Shown piece by piece: positions 47,213 to 55,584 of a DNA stretch of 64,000 nt (position 1 is its first letter; each line of letters opens with the position of its first letter). This DNA comes from Pelodictyon luteolum (GTDB lineage: Bacteria; Bacteroidota; Chlorobiia; Chlorobiales; Chlorobiaceae). Below the pieces are notes generated by a model, which saw nothing but the letters and a program-made list of their open reading frames with translations, did no database searches and was not told where the DNA came from. The DNA lies in contig NZ_LVWG01000017.1 in assembly GCF_001622165.1 (NCBI RefSeq), positions 1 through 64,000 of the forward strand, read 5' to 3'. The position numbers and the translations under genes are program-made.

Positions 47213-47883
47213 GCCGTCACCTCCCGGATGGTTCTGCAGTGGAAAAACGGATAGTGCGGCATGGCCGCAATCAGTGTTCGGGGGGTGGCATCCCACGCCG
47301 CATCCTGGCATACAGGAAGAAAAATGGCATCACGCCCGCCAATGAAAGCGTGGCCGTACTCCCACCCCGGCTGGAGAGTCGGCCCGGAGAAGCTGTACTG
47401 AAGACTCAAGAGTTCATTTTTCTGATCTTCGGTCGTGCGGCTGGAGGAACATTCGCGAAAGAGGGTGAGGACTTCCGGCGTCCGGCACATCCGGCCCTCA
47501 AACCGGCGACGGCTCTCTTCGCCGTACCCATCAAGCGTCGCCTGGAAAATATCAGGATGTATTCCCCGGAGCGGGTCAACAGGAAAGAGTGTCCCGTTCA
47601 GGGCGACGGCCGCATCAATCGCGGGAAGAGGAACCGCACGGGCAGCCCAGACCCCGAAGGACCAGGCGATGAGGATGATGCGTCGGTACAGGGAGAAGTC
47701 CGCTTGCAGGTCAATTTCGGGAGTGGGGGCCGTGTAGTCGTAAAAGGCGAGCATGTCGCCCGCGAACCCGTCGGCAAGGGAGTCTCTGAAGAACCGCCCG
47801 GCGTGGCAAGCGTCCGTTCCCCAGCCGCTGAAGAAGAGCACCAGCTCTTCTCGGCCGTCTCTTTTGAACCAATGGTGCTTCAT
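47200..47883 (-). CDS. bioG: pimeloyl-ACP methyl ester esterase BioG
   Basis: Removes the methyl ester placed by BioC, ending chain growth at seven carbons. 227 residues in the BioG (DUF452) family: LFFSGWGTD, nucleophile Ser75 in IAWSFGVWAA, and a C-terminal HYPFFHC with the expected catalytic His. BioH and other esterase types replace it in other bacteria. ATGA overlap with bioF. Confidence 0.92.
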   Translation of the reverse strand: MKHHWFKRDGREELVLFFSGWGTDACHAGRFFRDSLADGFAGDMLAFYDYTAPTPEIDLQADFSLYRRIILIAWSFGVWAARAVPLPAIDAAVALNGTLFPVDPLRGIHPDIFQATLDGYGEESRRRFEGRMCRTPEVLTLFRECSSSRTTEDQKNELLSLQYSFSGPTLQPGWEYGHAFIGGRDAIFLPVCQDAAWDATPRTLIAAMPHYPFFHCRTIREVTAWQG

Positions 47884-49046
47884 CGCCGCAGTCCTCCTAG
47901 GCAGCCGGCCACACCGGCAATGTCATCCCAACCGAGAATGGATCGAAGGGAGATGCGGATGCGGGCGCTGTTTTCCGGCACGGTGGGAGGCCGGACCGCC
48001 AGAGCCAGAAACCCGGCCTCCCGCAAAGCCTCGGCCATATCGAGAGCGCGGGAGTCCGCACCAGCCGTGACCGGCACGATATGGCTCTCCCCCGGAACGT
48101 CGAACCCCAGTGCAGAAAGCTCGCTGCGGAGCCTTGAGGCCAGTGCTAGAAGCGCACTTCGCTCAGCCTGCATCCCGACCTGGCGACGGAGCGTCAAAAG
48201 GCTCCAGCCAAGGGTCACTGGAGGCAGGGCCGTCGTAAAGATAAAGGTGCGCATGGTGTTGACGAGGTACCGGCGTACCAACCCGTCCATGATGGCATAC
48301 GCTCCGGCGGAGGCCAGCGCCTTGCCGAATGTACCGACGATGATGTCAACCTCGCCGGTTACGCCCTCAGTTTCAGTAAGGCCAAGCCCACGCCGGCCAA
48401 ATACCCCGATGCCGTGGGCCTCGTCGATGATGAGCACGGCATCATAACGCTTTTTCAGCTCGACGAGGCGCCGGAGATCGGCCCTGTCACCGTCCATGCT
48501 GAACACCGATTCAGAAATGATGAAGATCTGGCGATACCGGCCTCGAGCCGCTTCGAGCAGTTCCTCAAGATGAAGATAATCACAGTGGCGGTATCGCTCC
48601 CACCGTGCATCGGCGATCTTCATCCCGTCAATGATGCTGGCATGATTGAGGCGGTCGGAAAGCACAAGATCGTGGCGTCCGGCAAGGGCGGGAAGGATGC
48701 CCGTATTGGCGTGGTAACCGCTGTTGAGCACCATGGCCGCCTCTCGCCCGTATAGGGTTGCCAGTTCCTGCTCAAGTTCATCATAGAGCGGGTAGCTGCC
48801 GGTCAGGAGACGGGAGGACGAGCTTCCGAGGGGCGGAAGTTCGCTCCGGCAGCTCTCGAAATAACCCCTTCGCAACTCCTGATCGTCACCGAGTCCCAGA
48901 TAGTCATTCGAGGAAAGATTCAGGAGACGTTCACGGCCGATAGCAATGAACCGACCCTCACGGGATGTTACCTCAGGCACCGCGCGCAACCGGTCCCGCT
49001 CCTTCAGCTGACGGAGTTCTTCTGTTATGCGTTCATGGAACTGCAT
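47880..49046 (-). CDS. bioF: 8-amino-7-oxononanoate synthase
   Basis: PLP enzyme condensing pimeloyl-ACP/CoA with alanine. About 388 residues: LSSNDYLGLG, NSGYHANTGI, DEAHGIGVFGRRGLG and TFGKALASAGAY with the PLP lysine. The ATG at 49046, with GAGGG five bases upstream, is preferred to a GTG six bases earlier. It begins 8 bases after bioB. Confidence 0.96.
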   Translation of the reverse strand: MQFHERITEELRQLKERDRLRAVPEVTSREGRFIAIGRERLLNLSSNDYLGLGDDQELRRGYFESCRSELPPLGSSSSRLLTGSYPLYDELEQELATLYGREAAMVLNSGYHANTGILPALAGRHDLVLSDRLNHASIIDGMKIADARWERYRHCDYLHLEELLEAARGRYRQIFIISESVFSMDGDRADLRRLVELKKRYDAVLIIDEAHGIGVFGRRGLGLTETEGVTGEVDIIVGTFGKALASAGAYAIMDGLVRRYLVNTMRTFIFTTALPPVTLGWSLLTLRRQVGMQAERSALLALASRLRSELSALGFDVPGESHIVPVTAGADSRALDMAEALREAGFLALAVRPPTVPENSARIRISLRSILGWDDIAGVAGCLGGLRR

Positions 49047-49054
49047 CAGCACCC

Positions 49055-50077
49055 TCAGGAAAAGCTTGCAAGCTGCCCTGCGAAACGGGTATCGTCAGCG
49101 ACCTCGCGTCCCCTGGTGGTCAGGTACCCGCCGGTCAACAGCCCGTCAGCGCCCGATAGCATCAGCAATCCCTGGAAATCCTTCATGACGGTCTCCCGGC
49201 CTGCGGCGAACTTTATGGTTTTACGGGGGTGAACCAGACGCATGATGGCGAATGTCTTCACAATATCGACGAGCGGAAGGGATGGAGCACCTTCGAGCGG
49301 GGTCCCCTTGATAGGGACAAGAACGTTGATTGGAATGACGGAAACATCAAGCTCCCGGAGGGCGAACATCATCTCCACCCGGTCCTCCATTTGTTCACCA
49401 ACGCCGATGATGCCACCGCAGCAGACCGACACGCCGTGACGGCGGAGCAAGCGGACTGTCTCTATCCGATCTTCAACGGTATGGGTGTCGGCAATAAGCT
49501 CACCATATCGGCCTGGAGCCACCTGAATATTGATGTTGTAGTGCGCTATGCCGCGTTCGGCAAGCGCTTTTGCGGTATCGGGGCCGAGCACGCCGAGCGA
49601 GGCGCAGACCTCAAGTGAAGGGAGTTCACTGTGCAGGCGGTCGATCATGGAGAGGATGCGCTGAAACTCGGTGCTCATCTTCAGATAGCCACAGCCGCTC
49701 GTCACAATACCGAAGTGCGACACCCCCTGCTCCAAGCAGCCGCGCGCCTCGAACAGCGCGGCGTCCTCATCGACAAGCGGGTATACCTCAATGTCTGAAT
49801 GATTGTGGCGGGACTGGGCGCAGAACCGGCAGTTTTCGCTGCAGACCCCCGACTTCGCGTTCATGATCGAACAGGCATGCACCCCGCCCTTCCCCCAGCG
49901 GTTCCGGACCTTGTTGGCAAGGGAGGCGATGTCGAGAGCGTGTTCTCCCGGAAGTGCGGAAAGCACGAGGGCCGCATCACGGCCGATCGGCTCTCCGGTC
50001 TCGAGCACGCTGTATGCCGCACTGACAGCGGGATGAAGCGGCGGAATGGGTAAGGTGGAGGACTGCATGTGTTCCAT
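49055..50077 (-). CDS. bioB: biotin synthase
   Basis: Radical S-adenosylmethionine enzyme inserting sulfur into dethiobiotin. 340 residues. The radical motif is CSENCRFC (CxxxCxxC), followed by [44 protein letters not shown] and the C-terminal segment [10 protein letters not shown] with the Arg ligand of the [2Fe-2S] cluster. Starts 3 bases after birA; an ATG 9 bases downstream is a possible start. Confidence 0.96.
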   Translation of the reverse strand: MEHMQSSTLPIPPLHPAVSAAYSVLETGEPIGRDAALVLSALPGEHALDIASLANKVRNRWGKGGVHACSIMNAKSGVCSENCRFCAQSRHNHSDIEVYPLVDEDAALFEARGCLEQGVSHFGIVTSGCGYLKMSTEFQRILSMIDRLHSELPSLEVCASLGVLGPDTAKALAERGIAHYNINIQVAPGRYGELIADTHTVEDRIETVRLLRRHGVSVCCGGIIGVGEQMEDRVEMMFALRELDVSVIPINVLVPIKGTPLEGAPSLPLVDIVKTFAIMRLVHPRKTIKFAAGRETVMKDFQGLLMLSGADGLLTGGYLTTRGREVADDTRFAGQLASFS

Positions 50078-50080
50078 AGG

Positions 50081-51058
50081 TTATTTCCTGAGACGGGCCT
50101 CGCCGGATGCCACCCTGCAGGCGGTACCGTCAGAGGTTGTGATGATGAGTTCTCCGGTCGGTGCGATGCCTGTTACCGTACCTTCAAGGGTTCCGCGCAT
50201 CCGCTCGACAGACACCCTCCGACCCTGAAGGAATGCGTTTTCTTCGAGTTCCCTCTGAACGAAGCTGAGGTCGTCCTCCTGCTGCCAGCGGTCGTAGATC
50301 GGCTCAAGATGGTTGAGGACCGAGGCAAGAAGGGCGGGGCGGGAGGTTATCCTGCCGGTTTCCATCCGGATCGAAGTTGCCGTTCCCTCAAGTTCCCCCT
50401 CGAACGCCGGCTGATTGACATTGATGCCGATGCCGGCCACAACGAAATGAGCACGGTCCGCTTCCGACTGCATCTCACAGAGGATACCGCAGAGCTTCCG
50501 TCCGCTGACGAATATATCGTTCGGCCACTTGATGGCCGGCCGGAGGCCTCCGTCCAGAATGGTGAGCGCGCGATGCAGCGCCACGGCCAGCAGCAGGGTC
50601 AGCTGGGGAATGCGTTCCATCGGAAGCCGGGGCCGGAGCACCAGTGAGAAATAGAGGTTCACGCCTGATGGAGAATCCCAGCTGCGCCCGAGCCTCCCGC
50701 GTCCGGCACTCTGGCGTTCGGCAACGACGACAGTTCCTTCCTCTGCTCCCCCCGCAGCAAGGGAACGTGCCGTAGTGTTCGTGGACTCAAGACTCCGATG
50801 CCAATGGATCGGACGACCAAAACGGCCAGTAGAAAGGTGTGGCCCGACCTCAACGCCGAGCGGCCTTCCTGCCATCGAAACGAGACGGTACCCGAGACCT
50901 GTGCGGGCGTCGATGCCGTAGCCTTCAGTCCGGAGCATGCGGATATGCTTCCACACTGCGCTACGGGTCATGGCGAACTCCGCCGACAACTCGGCACCCG
51001 ACAGAAAGGTACCTGAAGCAGCAAGGCGCTGGAGGATATGAAGTGAAACAGTGTGCAT
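50081..51058 (-). CDS. birA: bifunctional biotin-protein ligase and biotin operon repressor
   Basis: Attaches biotin to carboxyl carrier protein, and represses the bio operon when biotin is plentiful. About 325 residues: an N-terminal winged helix-turn-helix (FLSGAELSAEFAMTRSAVWKHIRML), then the ligase core with ERQSAGRGRLGRSWDSP, KWPNDIF and GIGINVNQ. The ATG at 51058 is chosen because the in-frame extension upstream runs through the operator palindrome. It is first in the operon, so its own operator controls it. The DNA-binding domain shows this is the repressor type. Confidence 0.95.
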   Translation of the reverse strand: MHTVSLHILQRLAASGTFLSGAELSAEFAMTRSAVWKHIRMLRTEGYGIDARTGLGYRLVSMAGRPLGVEVGPHLSTGRFGRPIHWHRSLESTNTTARSLAAGGAEEGTVVVAERQSAGRGRLGRSWDSPSGVNLYFSLVLRPRLPMERIPQLTLLLAVALHRALTILDGGLRPAIKWPNDIFVSGRKLCGILCEMQSEADRAHFVVAGIGINVNQPAFEGELEGTATSIRMETGRITSRPALLASVLNHLEPIYDRWQQEDDLSFVQRELEENAFLQGRRVSVERMRGTLEGTVTGIAPTGELIITTSDGTACRVASGEARLRK

Positions 51059-51067
51059 AGAAACGGC

Positions 51068-51107
51068 AAAGTTGTCAACCTGAATGTACAACCAGGTCGA
51101 CAACTTT
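51068..51107. promoter_or_regulatory. BirA operator of the biotin operon
   Basis: An inverted repeat of two 13-base arms (51068-51080 and 51095-51107) with a 14-base spacer; 12 of 13 positions are complementary. The core TTGTCAACC-N14-GGTCGACAA fits the known bacterial BirA site TTGTnAACC-N14/15-GGTTnACAA with one mismatch. It ends 10 bases before the birA start. Confidence 0.9.
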
Positions 51108-51111
51108 GCAA
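51083..51111 (-). promoter_or_regulatory. promoter of the biotin operon
   Basis: On the minus strand TTGCAA (51106-51111, -35) and TACATT (51083-51088, -10) are separated by 17 bases. The -10 lies in the operator spacer and the -35 overlaps its far arm, so BirA binding would block the polymerase. Confidence 0.6.
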
Positions 51112-51123
51112 AAAGGATCCAAA

Positions 51124-52818
51124 CTAACGGGTGGAGGCCATGCGTGATGCCTCGTATTGGGTCCGGTAGGACTGGAGACCCTGGAAGATGCCGTAGGCTA
51201 TCTTGGTCTGCTCCTGGCGATCACGAAGAATAACCTCTTCACGGGGATTGGAGATATAGCCGACTTCTACAAGGGCGCTCGGCATTGAAGGAGTCCAGAG
51301 CACCATAAACCCAGCCTGGCGGACGGTCCGGCCGTTCGTGCTCGTCGAACGGTCGAGCGGCTTTACGAGTTCCCTGGCAAGAGTGGTGGAGTGGCGGCTG
51401 AAGGAGCTCTGGGCCATGGAACTCATGATGAGATGCTCGTCACTGAAGTTCCGGTACTGCTCCCGGTAGTCCGCCTCCTGGCTTATGACGCCGTTTTCAA
51501 GCATGGCGACCTTCAGTGCGGCTGCTGTCTTGTGCGGACCGAGGATGTAGACCTCCGGCCCCCGGATCGAACGGTTTTCATTGGCGTTGCAGTGCACGCT
51601 GAGGAACAGCTTGCCCTCAGTGCGGTTGGCGATCTTGCCCCGCTCGTGAAGAGGAATGAAAATGTCGTCTTTCCGGGTATAAACGACCTCCACGTCAGGC
51701 CACTTCCTTGAAATAATGCTGCCAAGATCTCTGACGATGTTGAGCGCAACGTCCTTCTCACGGGTTCCTTTCAGACCGACCGCCCCGGGATCCTTTCCGC
51801 CGTGACCGGCGTCGAGCACGATGGTGTTGAGTCTCCATTTCTCCACATCGCCTCTGATGACACTTGCAATCCGCTGTGATTTTTCCCTGCTGCGAATAGC
51901 CTCCACGTCTGCATCGCTTCGCACATAGAGCAGGTAACGGTTGTTGCGCTGGTCTCGCTGGTAATCGAGTGAGCGCACGATACCTGAGCGGCCGTCAAAG
52001 GCCACACTGAAACGCAGTGCGCCGGCAGTAGTTCGCTCGGCCGTGACGGAGCGAACAATGCCCGAGGGGAAGATCTTTCTGAGGGTGGCGGGATCGCCGG
52101 AGGCTCCGGAAAGGATAAAAGCGGCATTGCCTGCAGTATCGGGCTGCGAAAGCGATGCCGAAGCATGTGCTCCGGATGCTGAAAACGAAATGATTGCCCC
52201 GTTGGCACGCTCTTCAACCTCAATGCCGGTTATCCTCGTCGGGCCGAAAGCCGGGGGCGGTTCGGGCGAAAGGGTGCCGATGGCAGCTTCGGAGCGGCCG
52301 GCAGGACGGGGCTGCAGCCAGGCCTTGAAAGTCTTTTCGGAAGCGCTGTATACGACATCGCGGTCAAGCCAGAGGGAAAAAAGTCTGGCAGTCTGGCTTA
52401 TGGGAAGAAAGAGACGCTGGTCAAGCAGTTGCGGAGCAGCGGAAAGCTGCACAATCCTTGCTGGATCGGCCGCACGACGGGAGACGATACGGGCAAAACT
52501 GTTACCGGCAGTAACGGTGCACACGCTGCCGGGCAGAGCGATAGCCTCTTCAGCCGAAAGCATTCCTGCCGAGGTCCGGTAGGTAAGCCGCATTGCTCTC
52601 GTCATGGACTGAAGGTCGACAAGGATCCGGCCGTCTGCGCCTTTCCGGGTAAGCACCTTTATGGTGTACCCCTCGCCGTTGCCCTGAATGACTCGAAGGG
52701 GGACCGAGGAAACAGTCCATGGCGGAGCGGTGGCTGCAGAGAGTTGCTCCGGCAGGAAAAGCGCAATAATCAGGGCAAACAGGATATGCAGGACCGCAGG
52801 ACGAGAAGAGGGCATCAT
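51124..52818 (-). CDS. N-acetylmuramoyl-L-alanine amidase, AmiC type
   Basis: A 564-residue exported amidase. A signal peptide (LHILFALIIALFLPEQLSA) precedes a long N-terminal region with AMIN-like beta segments, and a C-terminal amidase_3 domain from about residue 385: LDAGHGGKDPGAVG (first zinc His), LHERGKIAN, LSVHCNAN (His ligand), and VEVGYISNPREE with the catalytic Glu. It splits septal peptidoglycan. The ATG at 52818 (or the adjacent one at 52815) starts the signal peptide; the longer frame upstream is not needed. Confidence 0.92.
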   Translation of the reverse strand: MMPSSRPAVLHILFALIIALFLPEQLSAATAPPWTVSSVPLRVIQGNGEGYTIKVLTRKGADGRILVDLQSMTRAMRLTYRTSAGMLSAEEAIALPGSVCTVTAGNSFARIVSRRAADPARIVQLSAAPQLLDQRLFLPISQTARLFSLWLDRDVVYSASEKTFKAWLQPRPAGRSEAAIGTLSPEPPPAFGPTRITGIEVEERANGAIISFSASGAHASASLSQPDTAGNAAFILSGASGDPATLRKIFPSGIVRSVTAERTTAGALRFSVAFDGRSGIVRSLDYQRDQRNNRYLLYVRSDADVEAIRSREKSQRIASVIRGDVEKWRLNTIVLDAGHGGKDPGAVGLKGTREKDVALNIVRDLGSIISRKWPDVEVVYTRKDDIFIPLHERGKIANRTEGKLFLSVHCNANENRSIRGPEVYILGPHKTAAALKVAMLENGVISQEADYREQYRNFSDEHLIMSSMAQSSFSRHSTTLARELVKPLDRSTSTNGRTVRQAGFMVLWTPSMPSALVEVGYISNPREEVILRDRQEQTKIAYGIFQGLQSYRTQYEASRMASTR

Positions 52819-53037
52819 GAAAACGGCCGATTGTCTATGAGTTGAATTCTTATGGGTTATGTCGCGGTTTTTTCCGGTCTGAATCGACCACCCCGCGATC
52901 CGGGCCCGTCCGGGTGCCGCGGCACCGATCAGCGGCATTATAATAAATATAAGGGTAGCCTGAAATTTGTTTTTAAGCAACCAAGGCCTATCTTTTTCAA
53001 AAATTCATTGCAACGCTCTCACCACAGGGACTGACGA

Positions 53038-55446
53038 ATGGCTTCAAAAGCAGCGGCACTGTCCGCCAGAAACAGGACCCTGATCGTCGTGGAGTCACCA
53101 TCCAAGGCAAAGACGATCAACAAGTACCTCGGGGACGGCTACACGGTGTTCGCCTCGGTAGGCCATATCAAGGATCTTCCCAAAAAGGAGATCGGGCTTG
53201 ATTTCGACAACCATTACGAGCCCCGGTACGAAGTCATCCCCGGCAAGGAGAAGGTGGTGCGCCAGCTAAAGAAGCTCGCATCGGAGGCTGACGGGGTCCT
53301 GATCGCAACTGACCCTGACCGCGAGGGTGAGGCTATCGCATGGCACATCGCAAATGAAATCGGCAGTACACCGAAGCCTGTATTCAGGGTGATGTTCAAT
53401 GAAATCACCAAAAGTGCTATCCTTGCAGCCATTGAGGAACCGCGCCAGATTGACTACCGGCTGGTCCGCTCCCAGCAGACCCGCCAGGGGCTCGACAAGA
53501 TTGTAGGCTACCGGGTCAGCCCGTTTCTCTGGAATGTGGTCATGCGCGGACTGTCTGCAGGACGCGTGCAGTCCGTAGCCCTTCGACTGATCTGCGAACG
53601 CGAGGTGGAGATTAACAATTTCGAGGTTCAGGAGTACTGGACCATAGCAGCGGACTTCATCACAGAGAGCAAAGAAACCTTCCGTGCCCGGCTGGTTAAG
53701 CTCGAGGGAAAGAAACCCGAACTCTCGAACCAGAAGGAGGCAGAAGCTGCTGCCGACCTCGTCAAGAACGGCAGCTACACACTTCTGGACATCGCACCGC
53801 GCACCCAGCAGCGCAAGCCCCCGCTTCCCTTTACCACGTCCCTCCTCCAGCAGGCTGCATCGAATCAGCTCGGATTCGGCTCAAAGAAGACCATGCGACT
53901 CGCACAGCAGCTTTATGAAGGAATCGATCTCGGAGAGGAAGGTGCAACGGGTCTCATCACCTACATGAGGACTGACTCGATCCGCATCGGCACTGAGGCG
54001 GCAGGACAGGCCCGCAGCTTCATCGAACATGCCTTCGGCAAGGAGTACATCGGCTGGGGCGGAGCGGCAAAATCATCGAAAAACGCTCAGGATGCCCACG
54101 AGGCGGTCCGTCCGACCGCCGTCGGAAGGCGCCCCGAGCAGCTTAAGTCCTATCTCTCAGCGGACCAGTTCAAGCTCTACGATCTCATCTGGAAGCGGTT
54201 CGTGGCAGCTATGATGGCTCCGGCAAAAATCGAGCAGACAAGGGTCGACGTCGGCGACCCGGCCCGCGACATCATGTTCAGAGCCAGCGGAAGCCGGGTA
54301 CTCTTCCCCGGCTTCATGCGGGTGTTCAACGACCAGGAGGAGCTTGAATACGAAGCCCGGAAATCGACAAAGGACGAAGGGGAGAAAGAGCAGGAGGTGC
54401 GCCTCCCGAAGCAGCTTGACAAGGACGGCCGGCTCGGCCTCGGAGAAATCGACAACCGCCAGAGCTTCACCCGCCCCCCGGCGCGATTCAGTGAAGCGAC
54501 CCTCGTCAAGGAGCTCGACAACTACGGCATCGGACGCCCCTCGACCTATGCATCCATCTTCTCCACCCTGCAGGACCGACGCTACGTGGAGCTGCAGAAA
54601 AAGAAGATCATACCGACCATGCTCGGCATGGACGTGTCGCAGATCCTCGTAGCAAACTTCCCCGATCTCTTCAACGTAGACTTCACCGCCGAGATGGAGG
54701 GAGAGCTCGATAAGGTTGCGGCCGGCGAGGATGAGTACGAGAAAGTGCTCGACAGCTTCTACCGCCCGCTCGAAACTGCTCTCAGCGTTCGCAAGGAGGA
54801 TCCGCTGATCCCACAGAACCGCGATGCTGCGCTCTGCGAGAAATGCGGAGAAGGGCACATGATCGTCAAATGGACACAGAGCGGCAAGTTCCTCGGCTGT
54901 TCCAGATATCCGAAATGCCGTAACATCAAGCCGATCAGCACCAACCGCGAAAAGCCCAAGGATACAGGCATACTATGCCCTTCATGCGGCGAAGGGCATA
55001 TGCTCCTGCGCAACGGCAGGCTCGGCCCGTTCCTTGCCTGCTCCAGCTACCCGAAGTGCAACACCCTGCTCAATCTCTCGAAGCAGCGGCATGTCGAACC
55101 GATGAAGATCCCTCCGGTACAGACCGACCTCGCCTGTCCTAAGTGCGGCTCTCCGATGAACCTCCGGGTAGGCAAGCGGGGCCCCTGGCTCGGCTGCTCG
55201 AAGTTTCCAAAATGCCGCGGACGGATGGCATGGAACACTCTCGACGAAGGAATCCGGGCGCACTGGGAAGCGGTCATGGAGGAGCACAGGAAGGCCCATC
55301 CCGCCGTCACCCTCATGATGGTGGACGGCACGCCAGCACCGATGCAGATGGCAGTCGACGATATCATACAGATGGCAGAGGAAAACGGCATGGTCGAAAT
55401 TGCCGTCGAAGCACCTGAAGAAGCGGTGAGCGAAAAGCAGGACTAG
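53038..55446 (+). CDS. topA: DNA topoisomerase I
   Basis: Relaxes negative supercoils by cutting one strand. 802 residues: Toprim motif VESPSKAKTI and DPDREGEAIAW, the active Tyr in LITYMRTDS, and PSTYASI. Three C-terminal zinc ribbons are visible (CEKCGEGH, CPSCGEGH and CPKCGSPM, each with a following CxxYPKC- or CSKFPKC-like pair), followed by an acidic tail. It diverges from the amidase and ends before a strong terminator. Confidence 0.96.
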   Translation: MASKAAALSARNRTLIVVESPSKAKTINKYLGDGYTVFASVGHIKDLPKKEIGLDFDNHYEPRYEVIPGKEKVVRQLKKLASEADGVLIATDPDREGEAIAWHIANEIGSTPKPVFRVMFNEITKSAILAAIEEPRQIDYRLVRSQQTRQGLDKIVGYRVSPFLWNVVMRGLSAGRVQSVALRLICEREVEINNFEVQEYWTIAADFITESKETFRARLVKLEGKKPELSNQKEAEAAADLVKNGSYTLLDIAPRTQQRKPPLPFTTSLLQQAASNQLGFGSKKTMRLAQQLYEGIDLGEEGATGLITYMRTDSIRIGTEAAGQARSFIEHAFGKEYIGWGGAAKSSKNAQDAHEAVRPTAVGRRPEQLKSYLSADQFKLYDLIWKRFVAAMMAPAKIEQTRVDVGDPARDIMFRASGSRVLFPGFMRVFNDQEELEYEARKSTKDEGEKEQEVRLPKQLDKDGRLGLGEIDNRQSFTRPPARFSEATLVKELDNYGIGRPSTYASIFSTLQDRRYVELQKKKIIPTMLGMDVSQILVANFPDLFNVDFTAEMEGELDKVAAGEDEYEKVLDSFYRPLETALSVRKEDPLIPQNRDAALCEKCGEGHMIVKWTQSGKFLGCSRYPKCRNIKPISTNREKPKDTGILCPSCGEGHMLLRNGRLGPFLACSSYPKCNTLLNLSKQRHVEPMKIPPVQTDLACPKCGSPMNLRVGKRGPWLGCSKFPKCRGRMAWNTLDEGIRAHWEAVMEEHRKAHPAVTLMMVDGTPAPMQMAVDDIIQMAEENGMVEIAVEAPEEAVSEKQD

Positions 55447-55500
55447 GCATCGAAGCACGGCAGAGGCGAGCCATGCATCTGATACACCCCTTACAGACAA

Positions 55501-55536
55501 AGCCCGGCGGGAGCGCTTGCTCCGCCGGGCTTTTTT
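55501..55536 (+). terminator. intrinsic terminator after topA
   Basis: GC-rich hairpin (55501-55514 with 55519-55531, one bulged G, loop GCTT) followed by TTTTTT. It lies 55 bases beyond the topA stop and may also act on the convergent feoB transcript. Confidence 0.92.
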
Positions 55537-55584
55537 CGTTCTGCTCCCCTTGCTGTGGTTACAGCGCTGAGGCTGTGGGCAGTA

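Noticed and set aside
47083-48447. A 454-residue plus-strand frame over bioC, bioG and bioF
   Set aside because: It spans three recognisable genes on the other strand and shows Arg/Pro/Ser-rich shadow composition.
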